Source: an uncultured Clostridia bacterium (GTDB lineage: Bacteria; Bacillota; Clostridia; Oscillospirales; Oscillospiraceae). From it: DNA of 64,000 bases. The stretch spans positions 289,512-353,511 of the forward strand of contig CAKNRQ010000001.1 of the NCBI GenBank assembly GCA_930990965.1, given 5' to 3'. The translations under genes were made by a program, and so were the position numbers. The notes beneath the pieces are model-generated. The model had not been told where the DNA came from. It saw only the letters and a list, made by a program, of their open reading frames with translations, and searched no databases. Shown here one piece after another: positions 34,316 through 42,269 of this stretch; positions within the stretch are counted from its first letter, which is position 1; each line of letters starts with the position of its first letter.

Positions 34316-35659
34316 ATGGTGGCAGATAGAAATACAGTCGTCCTATACCCTACCGCAGTTTGTAATCTAAACTGTAGGTACTGCTATATAGACAAGAATA
34401 AGGCTCTTAAGCATATTGACGATATACTAGACGAGAGTTTTCAGGGCGACTACTACTTCGATTTTATCAAGGATATGTTCCCCAATATATCTCAACTGAC
34501 ATCTATGGAAACATGGGGTGGGGAGCCTTTCCTGAGGATGGACAGAATATATAACACCCTACACAAAGTAATAGAGCACTACCCTTTCTTTAATTCTATG
34601 TACAGCTCTACTAATTTCTCATTCCCCGAATGGCCGGAACAGTTTTTCGGGCTAATGAAACAGTTTGGCATGTACCCCAATCGGCACTTTACATATCGTC
34701 TACAGCTTTCCATGGACGGCCCCGAATATATAAATGACTACGGGCGTGGGGTAGGAACGACTCGCAAATGTCTTGAAAACTTTAGTGTACTCCTGAGTGA
34801 TTTGGGAGCGAGGCTGCCTGGCAATGTGGACTTGGAGATAGTATTTAAACCTACCCTGGATCTTAACTCCACCAGGCTTCTTTGCGATAAAGAGAAAATA
34901 ATCGAATACTATAAGTGGTTTGAAGGCCTCGTTGAGAGAGTATGGGATTTACGATATAACAATGTACGCGCATACCTACCAGTCCCAAATACAGCCTGCC
35001 CCTCCCCCGTGACAGTTGAAGACGGCAAAATATTTGCCGAGCTCTGCAGGCTTTGTAGAGAAATTGAGCTAGAGAACCCATCTCGTGGATGGCTCAAGTA
35101 CTATACGAACATAACTCCCTTCAGCAACGATATACAGCAGAACGCTCTCACCTATCGTTATCCGTTTCACACTTGCGGTACCGGTTATACAATCGTTGGT
35201 CTTTTGCCAAACAGGCTTATTTCCGCATGCCATAATGGATTTGTAGATGTTATTTCTGAATATAAGAAATCTGTCACCGCCAATCAAGGGGATTCCACTC
35301 TGGACTTCAACTCTTTTCTGCTCTCTCAGCCGGTGCGTCTCACTATGACAGAGGAGGATTTTAAGACATACGAGAAACAGGTTTGCTGCTACAACTGCCC
35401 CGGAACCAGTGCCAGACTTGCGAATATTGTCGAAGCTATTAATATGCTTGCTTACGCTGGTCAAATAGATTCCAGGTATAAGAATCAGGCGGAGGCTTTG
35501 AGAGCTGGCATTTTTATACAGTCTCATACCTCATATTGCATTCGAGACAACTATAACATAACTGGCTCAATAACCCTGGTTCCTCTTGGGCTTATTAAGC
35601 TCTTACTAAACGGCGCCAGGGAATATATAGAGAAGAAGGAGAACAGCAACTGTGAGTGA
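34316..35659 (+). CDS. Radical SAM enzyme, maturase-like (first)
   Basis: 447 residues. CNLNCRYC at residues 16-23 is the CX3CX2C [4Fe-4S]-SAM motif; TWGGEPF near 65 is the GGE motif, and LSMDGPE follows near 138. C-terminal cysteines at about 287, 305, 357, 358 and 361 (FHTCGTG, SACHNG, CCYNC) suggest auxiliary iron-sulphur sites of SPASM/twitch type, though the spacing is not the standard one. Such enzymes modify peptides (thioether or C-C links, epimerisation) or mature sulphatases. Starts 16 bases after the repeat-protein stop, with AAGGAGAAAAGGA upstream, and overlaps the next gene by eight bases. Substrate inferred from position. Confidence 0.85.
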   Translation: MVADRNTVVLYPTAVCNLNCRYCYIDKNKALKHIDDILDESFQGDYYFDFIKDMFPNISQLTSMETWGGEPFLRMDRIYNTLHKVIEHYPFFNSMYSSTNFSFPEWPEQFFGLMKQFGMYPNRHFTYRLQLSMDGPEYINDYGRGVGTTRKCLENFSVLLSDLGARLPGNVDLEIVFKPTLDLNSTRLLCDKEKIIEYYKWFEGLVERVWDLRYNNVRAYLPVPNTACPSPVTVEDGKIFAELCRLCREIELENPSRGWLKYYTNITPFSNDIQQNALTYRYPFHTCGTGYTIVGLLPNRLISACHNGFVDVISEYKKSVTANQGDSTLDFNSFLLSQPVRLTMTEEDFKTYEKQVCCYNCPGTSARLANIVEAINMLAYAGQIDSRYKNQAEALRAGIFIQSHTSYCIRDNYNITGSITLVPLGLIKLLLNGAREYIEKKENSNCE

Positions 35660-37055
35660 ACGAGACATTTTTGCGGAAGAGAACAACGAGCTTTTACGGT
35701 TTATTTTAGAGAACAGATTTTTCAAAGTATGGAGAGACCCAAGCTCACAGACTGACCCCCATTCCCTATGGAAGGATGCAAACGTAGAGCTTTTTATAAC
35801 CTCCGCCTGCAACCTTAAATGTGAGTACTGCTATTTGCAGAGGCATGGTGACGGGCTGTACCCCAAAGAGTATCGTGATAAGGATAATATTCTCAAGAAT
35901 ATGCGTATACTCTTCGATTGGTTTTTAGACGAGGGCTTTGCAATAAACGACCTAGATTTGTTTAGTGGAGAGATATGGCATACGCCCTTTGGGTTTGAAG
36001 TGCTGGATATAGTTATCGACTATATTCAAAGAGGCCTTACCTTTAAAAGAGTTGTTATCCCTACAAACTGTACGTTCCTGCTTGACAATAACACTATGTT
36101 TAAAATGCAGGATTATATAGATGAGTTTGACTCCCTCGGCACGCGTCTGATGATAAGCTGCTCTATCGATGGTGCGGTGCTTGAATCCGAAACCCGCTCA
36201 TTTAAGGACGAGGACAAAAATCCTGTTCGTAATAACGGCTTCTACGAAAAGCTGTTCGCGTTCGCAAAGAAGAATAATTACTTATTCCATCCGATGGTTG
36301 CCTCGGCAAACGTTGATAAATGGATAGAAAATTTAAAATGGTATACGGAGCAAATCAGAAATTACCATATTGACGCTGCGAACCCTATCATGATGCTTGA
36401 GGTTCGCAATGGCGACTGGACAGATGAAAGCGTTCAGAGGCTCCTTGAGTTCTATGATTATGAGATTGAACAAAAGCTCAAGGCTTGCCAAAATGACGTT
36501 AAGGTCTTTTCTGAATTTCTCCTTGGTAAAAACGGTGATAATAATGGCTATGTAAACTATGCGCTGCCTATTGCGGAGAACCAGCCGGGATGTTCAGTGT
36601 CCACGCACTTATGCATCAGGCTTGGCGACTTGGCTATCTGTCCATGCCATAGAACTGCCTATGACCGGTTGTTGTATGGCAAATTTGATATTACCAATGG
36701 CAGAATCACCGGGATTACAGCCATAAATCCTCAAATGGCAATTAGGGTATTGGGCGGCAACAATAAAATAGATCACCACGGCTGCGATACCTGTCCCTAC
36801 AACGGTCTTTGTATGAGAGGGTGTTATGGCGCCCAATACGAGTACGCCCAAGATGCGTTTATGCCGGTGGAAAACGTTTGCAATATGTTTAAGACCAAAT
36901 ACAATCATTTGATTGATAAATACGACAGTATGGGCGTCATTGATTATTGGCGCAGCATGAGTGAGTACGATATATATTATGACTACGCTCAGAGGCTTGT
37001 CCGGGAAATAGATAAGATACAGGCGTACAGAAAGGGCGGTAAGATCTATGGATAA
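35652..37055 (+). CDS. Radical SAM/SPASM enzyme (second)
   Basis: 467 residues, GTG start overlapping the first radical SAM gene by eight bases. CNLKCEYC at 53-60 is the SAM-cluster motif; LDLFSGEIWH holds the GE pair. The C-terminal part has GDLAICPCH and then CDTCPYNGLCMRGC, with a further Cys in VENVCNMF, the typical seven-Cys SPASM layout binding two auxiliary clusters. This is the architecture of peptide-modifying enzymes and anaerobic sulphatase maturases. The ~45 residues before the radical SAM core (WRDPSSQTDPHSLW) are extra. No sulphatase gene lies nearby, which favours the adjacent Cys-repeat protein as substrate. Needs anaerobic or low-oxygen conditions. Confidence 0.87.
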   Translation: MSERDIFAEENNELLRFILENRFFKVWRDPSSQTDPHSLWKDANVELFITSACNLKCEYCYLQRHGDGLYPKEYRDKDNILKNMRILFDWFLDEGFAINDLDLFSGEIWHTPFGFEVLDIVIDYIQRGLTFKRVVIPTNCTFLLDNNTMFKMQDYIDEFDSLGTRLMISCSIDGAVLESETRSFKDEDKNPVRNNGFYEKLFAFAKKNNYLFHPMVASANVDKWIENLKWYTEQIRNYHIDAANPIMMLEVRNGDWTDESVQRLLEFYDYEIEQKLKACQNDVKVFSEFLLGKNGDNNGYVNYALPIAENQPGCSVSTHLCIRLGDLAICPCHRTAYDRLLYGKFDITNGRITGITAINPQMAIRVLGGNNKIDHHGCDTCPYNGLCMRGCYGAQYEYAQDAFMPVENVCNMFKTKYNHLIDKYDSMGVIDYWRSMSEYDIYYDYAQRLVREIDKIQAYRKGGKIYG

Positions 37056-37635
37056 TTTAACGACTGTCCTTAAAGAGCTGTATGACGAACTCTATGACAC
37101 TGGCTGCACGAAATCCGTCTGCGACAAACTAAATTATCTCCTTGCGTTCCTTCCTGCTGTTGAGCTCGATGATGAAGATATGGGCGTCATATCGATGCTT
37201 ACTCTCCTTTTATACCATTCAAACTCTGCACCTCAGGATATAACCAATCGAATAAAGGAGCTTGAGTTTCAATTCCTGCGTAGGTTTCGTGACAGTTCCA
37301 TATCCACTAGGCATAACCTCCCCGTCAGCGCCGGTGTAGGTCATTGGGACAGAGCAGAAGATATGTTTGGAGACAATATACTCTCCTTACCCGACGGGAG
37401 CACTATATCAATAAGTGAGCTTCAGGCAAGCACTTTAACCTCAATAGACATACCCGTCTCGGTACCAACCGGTTCGACTGTCTCGCAGGAATTCCATTAT
37501 AGATATCATAGCGATGGCCGGGTCGAACGAATACCCATTTACTCAGTACAACCAAGGCCAGTCTGTGGAGACGATGAGCTTTGGAACGACTATACTCAGA
37601 AGTTTTTAAATGATTTGGATGTCGCTGGTGACTAA
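37048..37635 (+). CDS. Protein of unknown function linked to the radical SAM genes
   Basis: 195 residues, overlapping the second radical SAM gene by eight bases, so coupled to it. The N-terminal ~85 residues are helical and acidic (LKELYDELYDTGCTKSVCDKL), the C-terminal ~110 beta-rich (LSLPDGSTISISELQ, DIPVSVPTGSTVSQEFHYRYH). It could be a substrate-presenting partner, a chaperone, or a small virion protein. No known family, and no clear RiPP recognition element seen. Confidence 0.5.
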   Translation: MDNLTTVLKELYDELYDTGCTKSVCDKLNYLLAFLPAVELDDEDMGVISMLTLLLYHSNSAPQDITNRIKELEFQFLRRFRDSSISTRHNLPVSAGVGHWDRAEDMFGDNILSLPDGSTISISELQASTLTSIDIPVSVPTGSTVSQEFHYRYHSDGRVERIPIYSVQPRPVCGDDELWNDYTQKFLNDLDVAGD

Positions 37636-37637
37636 AT

Positions 37638-38405
37638 ATGAGCCTACAAGAAAACAATCTTTCTGCTATCGCCGACGCAATTAGAGCAAAAGAAGGAAGC
37701 AGTGACCCAATAAGCGCAAACAAGTTTGCAGAAAAGATCTTAAATATATCTACAGGTCCAGATACGATGGACGCTACCGCTTCAGCTGAGGATATACGTT
37801 TTGGAGAATCTGCATATGTCAAAGGCAAAAAAGTTATAGGTTCGGCTCCTGAAGTACTCGTACCAAAACCGGCAATATCGGTATCTAATACAGGCCTGGT
37901 TACCGCGTCTAACAGCCTAAGCGAAGATGGGTATATCCAGTTGGGTAGCAATTCATCTTCGTATCAACTACCAGTTCAGGCTGGAAAAACCATAACCCCG
38001 GGGCGCAGCCGCATAACAGCATGCGCCTCGGGTCGCTATACTACTGGCTCTATATATGTTGATGGTGAAGTGAATCTCACTGCCAGTAATATTAAAAGTG
38101 GTGTTTCGATTTACGGTATTACTGGTACATATCAAGGTGAAGCTCCTGAGATGGCATCATGCACATATAATCTTCTTTCTAACTACAAAGAGCGTGTCTT
38201 TTTTATGGGTGCGAATGGCTGCGTTATAATAGAGCCAAATACCTCTGGGAACGCCGATGCGCTCATAGGCTCATTGTTAGTTATTCTAACATCATCGACC
38301 ATTCCCGAAACTCAAGCATCGGGCGGAGTTAAACATGTGCTGACAGTGGGCGGCCAAGGAGTCTTCTACACCATAACTGGGGACTTTGATTTGTCGCAAT
38401 CATAA
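37638..38405 (+). CDS. Tail fibre protein, paralog A
   Basis: 255 residues, ATG start. N terminus MSLQENNLSAIADAIRAKEG and DTMDATASAEDIRFGESAYV, followed by the module ASNIKSGVSIYGITGTYQGE, are shared with the next gene over ~170 residues; the C-terminal ~85 residues differ. The pattern is that of fibre proteins with a constant stem and a variable tip. Confidence 0.6.
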   Translation: MSLQENNLSAIADAIRAKEGSSDPISANKFAEKILNISTGPDTMDATASAEDIRFGESAYVKGKKVIGSAPEVLVPKPAISVSNTGLVTASNSLSEDGYIQLGSNSSSYQLPVQAGKTITPGRSRITACASGRYTTGSIYVDGEVNLTASNIKSGVSIYGITGTYQGEAPEMASCTYNLLSNYKERVFFMGANGCVIIEPNTSGNADALIGSLLVILTSSTIPETQASGGVKHVLTVGGQGVFYTITGDFDLSQS

Positions 38406-38458
38406 AACTTTCTACCTGCGGTTGGTAACAAACATATAGACGAAAGGGGCGATGAGCA

Positions 38459-39337
38459 ATCAGCGTACAATCTGAAAACCTGACTGCCATAGCTAACGCT
38501 ATAAGAAACAAGGATGGAAGTGCGGCACCTATAAAGGCAAGCGATTTTGCCGAAAGGATTCTTGACATAACAACGGGGCCGGACACGATGGATGCAACCG
38601 CCACGGCTGGAGACATACTCATAGGCAAAACTGCGTACGCAAACGGAGAAAAAGTTACTGGAACCATGCCCGAGATTGCCATGCCGACCCCAAGCATATC
38701 CGTTGCCAGTAACGGGCTAATTACTTCGACTAATAGTGTTCCCACCAGTGGGCATTTATCTGCTGGTAGTAATTCTTCCACAAATCAATTAACTATTCAA
38801 GCCGGTAAAACAATAACTCCGGGTCGAAGCCAGATTACTGCGTGTGCTCCTGGCAGATATACCACCGGGCCGATTTATGTGGCAGGTGAACCAAATCTCA
38901 CAGCCGCAAATATAAAAAGTGGTGTTTCGATTCATGGTATCACTGGCACATATCAGGGGTTAAGGCTTGGGATGATTGATTTGAACTGGGACTGTGATGT
39001 CGACTTAAACCTAGTTGACGATCCTAACAGCGTTTTTATGCTTTACGATATGACGGTCACAGGGTTTAGCGGCTCTATACCTAGCGACGCGGAGTGGATA
39101 CTGTTTTGTATTTACTTTGCCTCAGATTCCGGAAGTTTTTGCGTCGGAGGAAGGAAATACAAAACAAGCTCTTACTTAGACTCGCTATTTAATATATGTG
39201 GTGGGACTATATCTGGGATAGACGAAATAACTTGGACCTCCAATTCGATGCATCTTGTTGTCAGCGACTTTGATGAAGTGGATGCCTATAGCGTCTATGT
39301 TGGCAACGGGTTTATTGTTTACCCCGTTTATTCATAA
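38459..39337 (+). CDS. Tail fibre protein, paralog B, apparent ATC start
   Basis: 292 residues if begun at ATC 38459, giving (M)SVQSENLTAIANAIRNKDG, which aligns with MSLQENNLSAIADAIRAKEG of the upstream paralog residue for residue. The frame is closed by TGA at 38453, and the upstream site is AAAGGGG (38443-38449). The alternative is a one-base frameshift after ATG 38452. The first in-frame ATG (38588) would remove 43 conserved residues. Constant stem shared with paralog A; the C-terminal ~120 residues are unique. Confidence 0.55.
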   Translation: MSVQSENLTAIANAIRNKDGSAAPIKASDFAERILDITTGPDTMDATATAGDILIGKTAYANGEKVTGTMPEIAMPTPSISVASNGLITSTNSVPTSGHLSAGSNSSTNQLTIQAGKTITPGRSQITACAPGRYTTGPIYVAGEPNLTAANIKSGVSIHGITGTYQGLRLGMIDLNWDCDVDLNLVDDPNSVFMLYDMTVTGFSGSIPSDAEWILFCIYFASDSGSFCVGGRKYKTSSYLDSLFNICGGTISGIDEITWTSNSMHLVVSDFDEVDAYSVYVGNGFIVYPVYS

Positions 39338-39350
39338 TGAAGGAGGTATT

Positions 39351-40874
39351 ATGTTCTACGCAGGAAAGCTCCTGTGCGCGGAGCTTTATGATGACAGCGC
39401 ATATCCTTATACCAACGTTAAGGCGGTATGGGAAGCTAATAAAGGCAAACACGCCGGGAAGTGCGTAGTGGTAAACGCCCATTGGCATGATCCCGGCCCA
39501 AAATATATTGGCAACTATAAGATAAATGGTCATACCCTTTCTGAGCAGTACCCCGGCATGGTCGGACTTGGATGGAACGAAGGACAGGCTCCTCAGATGT
39601 CAACAGACATGGGCTCCTATAGAAACTTTGTGTCCACTATCCCTGCAATAGTAAATGGAGTACGCCAGAACCTCAGCTACGGCGGCGGCGTTGAACGCGC
39701 GACTACGAGGACATGGTTTGGCCGTGATGCAGCTGGTAATTGGTCAGTTGAAGTGACTACATCAAACTATACGCTTGACGGCATAGTTGACCGTATGGAG
39801 AGCCTTGGAATCATTGATGGTATGGTTTTCGACGGCTCAGGTTCCAGCCAGTGGTATGACGGCAGAACATACATTCGTGGCGACGGCCGCATAGTGTACA
39901 GCTATCTTATCTTATGGTTTGCTGATGGAAACGAAGGTGAGAGATTGAATTATATGAAAGGCATTGATGTCTCCTACTATCAGGGCGATATTGATTGGAG
40001 TCAGGTCAGTCAAAATGTAGACTTTGCTATTTTAAGGGCTGGCTATGGTCAGAACAACATCGACAAGAAATTTGTCGAATACGCAAACGCCTGCACTCAA
40101 TATAACATACCATTCGGCGTTTATTGGTTCTCCTACGCGTATACAGAGGATATGGCGAGACGCGAAGCGCAGTACTGCTTACAAGCCGTAGCCCCATATA
40201 AGCTCAGCTATCCCATAGCCTTTGACTTTGAATATGACAGCGTCCGCTACGCCAACGATAAAGGCGTGAGGGTCGGCAAGTCGCTCGCGTCCAGCATGGC
40301 GCGGGCGTTTTTAAATGAGATAGAAGCCGCCGGATACTACGGCACACTCTATGCAAACGCTGACTATCTCGCCAGCTATTTCGAGTCGGATATGCCCTCC
40401 AGGTATGACATCTGGTATGCACAGTGGCCGTATACACTTCCTGCCCCCGAGGACAAGCCCGCTCAGTCAGGCGGTATGTGGCAGTACACGTCCAACGGTA
40501 GTGTGCCCGGTATTTCTACCCGCGTTGACATGAATTACGCATACAAAGATTACCCGGCAATTATAGCATCGCTTGGTGGTGGAAGCGTTGAGCCTACGCC
40601 GGAGCCCCAGCCTGAGCCCGACCCGACACCGACGCCCACACCCATTCCCGGAGGAGATGATGATATGACATACGAACAGTTCAAGGAATATATAGAGCGA
40701 TACGAAAAAGAGAAACAGCTCCTTCCCGGTTCCAGCTGGAGCGTTGCCGACTGCGATTGGGCTGTGAAGAACGGCATGTTCGAGGGCAGCGATGTTGGCT
40801 ATATGTGGCGCAGCCCTTGCACACGTGAGGAGCTTGCAGCTCTGTTTCATCGCTATGATACCAAGGTAAAATGA
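39351..40874 (+). CDS. Endolysin: phosphodiester glycosidase-like, GH25 lysozyme and SLH-like domains
   Basis: 507 residues from ATG 39351 (AAGGAGG upstream). Residues 1-195 resemble the NAGPA/phosphodiester glycosidase family (GMVFDGSGSSQW). Residues ~202-395 are a GH25 muramidase: GIDVSYYQGDIDW with the first catalytic Asp and AFDFEYD with the DxE pair, which cuts peptidoglycan glycan strands. A Pro/Thr/Glu linker follows (~410-435), then a 69-residue SLH-like wall-binding domain (WAVKNGMFEGSDVGYMW, TREELAALFHRY). Internal ribosome binding sites precede the second and fourth parts. Releases progeny at the end of infection; holin-like genes follow. Confidence 0.88.
   Translation: MFYAGKLLCAELYDDSAYPYTNVKAVWEANKGKHAGKCVVVNAHWHDPGPKYIGNYKINGHTLSEQYPGMVGLGWNEGQAPQMSTDMGSYRNFVSTIPAIVNGVRQNLSYGGGVERATTRTWFGRDAAGNWSVEVTTSNYTLDGIVDRMESLGIIDGMVFDGSGSSQWYDGRTYIRGDGRIVYSYLILWFADGNEGERLNYMKGIDVSYYQGDIDWSQVSQNVDFAILRAGYGQNNIDKKFVEYANACTQYNIPFGVYWFSYAYTEDMARREAQYCLQAVAPYKLSYPIAFDFEYDSVRYANDKGVRVGKSLASSMARAFLNEIEAAGYYGTLYANADYLASYFESDMPSRYDIWYAQWPYTLPAPEDKPAQSGGMWQYTSNGSVPGISTRVDMNYAYKDYPAIIASLGGGSVEPTPEPQPEPDPTPTPTPIPGGDDDMTYEQFKEYIERYEKEKQLLPGSSWSVADCDWAVKNGMFEGSDVGYMWRSPCTREELAALFHRYDTKVK
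39945..40874 (+). CDS. Possible nested lysozyme product (internal TTG start)
   Basis: AAGGTGA (39934-39940) stands four bases before in-frame TTG 39945, exactly at the border between the glycosidase-like and GH25 domains. Use of this start would give a 309-residue lysozyme with linker and wall-binding domain. Only the site is seen; production is inferred. Confidence 0.35.
   Translation: MNYMKGIDVSYYQGDIDWSQVSQNVDFAILRAGYGQNNIDKKFVEYANACTQYNIPFGVYWFSYAYTEDMARREAQYCLQAVAPYKLSYPIAFDFEYDSVRYANDKGVRVGKSLASSMARAFLNEIEAAGYYGTLYANADYLASYFESDMPSRYDIWYAQWPYTLPAPEDKPAQSGGMWQYTSNGSVPGISTRVDMNYAYKDYPAIIASLGGGSVEPTPEPQPEPDPTPTPTPIPGGDDDMTYEQFKEYIERYEKEKQLLPGSSWSVADCDWAVKNGMFEGSDVGYMWRSPCTREELAALFHRYDTKVK
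40665..40874 (+). CDS. Nested wall-binding domain (internal ATG start)
   Basis: GGAGGAG (40650-40656) stands eight bases before in-frame ATG 40665, at the start of the C-terminal SLH-like domain, giving a 69-residue product. Internal translation of the wall-binding domain is established for endolysins of clostridial phages, where the short form joins the full enzyme in a complex. Here it is inferred from the site and its exact placement at the domain border. Confidence 0.55.
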   Translation: MTYEQFKEYIERYEKEKQLLPGSSWSVADCDWAVKNGMFEGSDVGYMWRSPCTREELAALFHRYDTKVK

Positions 40875-41209
40875 AAATGTGCGGTAATAAGAAGAAGTCT
40901 GTAGATTTCTCTAAGAAGATTATCAAGGACATAAGGCTCCTTCTTTACATAGTAACTATAGGCGGCCTTATCCTGGCCGCCTATTGCATTGCAAATAACT
41001 ACTTAGGTTCCCTCCCCTGGCTATCAGCTATGGTTGGGTTGCCATGGAGCGCCCATGGTGTGGTCTGCTCGTTTTATCTTAATATGTCGAAGAGCGATCA
41101 CCGGGAGGGTGGTATTACCTTTGAGTCCGCAAAGGCTGCTAACTTCGGCGTCCCTTCGGCGGGTACAAGCAACAACTATACCATTATTGAAGATGCACCA
41201 AAAATCTAG
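40871..41209 (+). CDS. Membrane protein, holin candidate
   Basis: 112 residues, overlapping the lysin stop by four bases. A basic N terminus (KKKSVDFSKKIIKDIR), then two hydrophobic stretches (LLLYIVTIGGLILAAYCIA; LPWLSAMVGLPWSAHGVV) and a polar tail. Small, two-segment membrane protein beside a lysin, hence a possible holin that opens the membrane for lysis. Confidence 0.55.
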   Translation: MKMCGNKKKSVDFSKKIIKDIRLLLYIVTIGGLILAAYCIANNYLGSLPWLSAMVGLPWSAHGVVCSFYLNMSKSDHREGGITFESAKAANFGVPSAGTSNNYTIIEDAPKI

Positions 41210-41219
41210 GAGGTGAAAT

Positions 41220-41630
41220 ATGGACTGGCTGCAAACTATTATTTACTTACTTCCCACGATCACTACACTGGTTGTATTGGTGTGCAAGCTGGTACAGGCT
41301 GTCCAGAAAGCCATTAAGGAAAAGAATTGGAATCAGCTCGTGGATATGGTCATGAGCTATATTATGGAGGCCGAAGAGAAGTTCTCCGACGGCGCTACCC
41401 GCAAAGAGTGGGTTATGGCTATGGTCACCAACTCTGCAGAACTGGTTAACTACGATATAAATATGGACGAGGTTAGCGAGCTTATTGACAAGCTTTGCGC
41501 CATGGCTAAGAAGGTTAACGTAGAGACTCCAATTGTTAGCGACGGCGACGCCTCTGAAACTCCTTCTGACTCTCAAAATGGAACGACGACTCCGTCAACT
41601 ACGCCAGCCACAGGCGTTGCCACGGCTTAA
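41220..41630 (+). CDS. Holin-like protein
   Basis: 136 residues. One N-terminal membrane segment (IIYLLPTITTLVVLVCKLV) followed by an amphipathic part (WNQLVDMVMSYIMEAEEKFSDGATRKEWVM), the layout of LLH-type holins of Gram-positive phages, and a Ser/Thr/Pro-rich tail. Ribosome binding site AGGAGGTG. Likely the main holin or its partner with the preceding gene. Confidence 0.65.
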   Translation: MDWLQTIIYLLPTITTLVVLVCKLVQAVQKAIKEKNWNQLVDMVMSYIMEAEEKFSDGATRKEWVMAMVTNSAELVNYDINMDEVSELIDKLCAMAKKVNVETPIVSDGDASETPSDSQNGTTTPSTTPATGVATA

Positions 41631-41652
41631 TTTCGCAGCCTGGTGATCGCCA

Positions 41653-42207
41653 ATGACCGGATATGATGAATTCATAAATCTATTTGGTGGGATAAGCATA
41701 CTTGACGTTGCCCGCTTTATACTTGCCTGCGTATTTTTGTTCTTCATAGCTAAGAAAGTTCGGGATTATCTTATTAAGAAGCATGACGCAGACCAGGAAA
41801 AGAATGAACAGCTCAAGCAGGCGCTTGAATCCATAAGCCACTACCCCGAGTATAGGCAGCAGAGCATTCAGGTTCAACAAAAGCTTGAGGACGAAATTCA
41901 AGAGCTGCGTGCCGCCCTTGAGGAGAATACACGTATCGTCACAGACAACACGAAAAAGATAGCCGAGATGGAAGAAAACTCTAGACGCCTGGAGCGCAAC
42001 AAGCTTCAGGACAGGCTGCTGCAGAGTTATAGATATTATACGAATCCTGAGCGCAACCCCGAACAGGCATGGACTAAGATGGAAGCTGAAGCCTTTTGGG
42101 AGCTGTTTGGCGAGTACGAGGACAGGGGCGGCAATAGCTATATGCACAGCGTTGTACAGCCAGCTATGAACAAACTGGCAGTGCTTGAAATGGATGATGT
42201 TATATAG
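41653..42207 (+). CDS. Membrane-anchored coiled-coil protein of the lysis module
   Basis: 184 residues. One N-terminal membrane segment (ILDVARFILACVFLFFIAKKV), then ~90 residues of coiled coil (EDEIQELRAALEENTRIVTDNTKKIAEM) and a mixed C-terminal domain. Encoded at the end of the lysis genes and followed by a strong terminator. Its plan recalls XhlA-type accessory lysis proteins; the role remains inferred. Confidence 0.5.
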   Translation: MTGYDEFINLFGGISILDVARFILACVFLFFIAKKVRDYLIKKHDADQEKNEQLKQALESISHYPEYRQQSIQVQQKLEDEIQELRAALEENTRIVTDNTKKIAEMEENSRRLERNKLQDRLLQSYRYYTNPERNPEQAWTKMEAEAFWELFGEYEDRGGNSYMHSVVQPAMNKLAVLEMDDVI

Positions 42208-42210
42208 TAC

Positions 42211-42252
42211 AAAAATACCCTTGGTGATTTAATTTCACCAAGGGTATTTTTT
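42211..42252. terminator. Bidirectional terminator closing the late operon
   Basis: 17-bp stem (42211-42227 with 42235-42251) with a seven-base loop. T-run 42247-42252 serves the + strand; the A-run 42211-42215 gives a T-run on the - strand. It ends both the late operon and the SLH gene that converges on it. Confidence 0.92.
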
Positions 42253-42269
42253 AGGTATTAGCTAATATT

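Noticed and set aside
20349..39337. Diversity-generating retroelement acting on the fibre genes
   Set aside because: No reverse transcriptase, accessory protein or template/variable repeat pair seen in the window.
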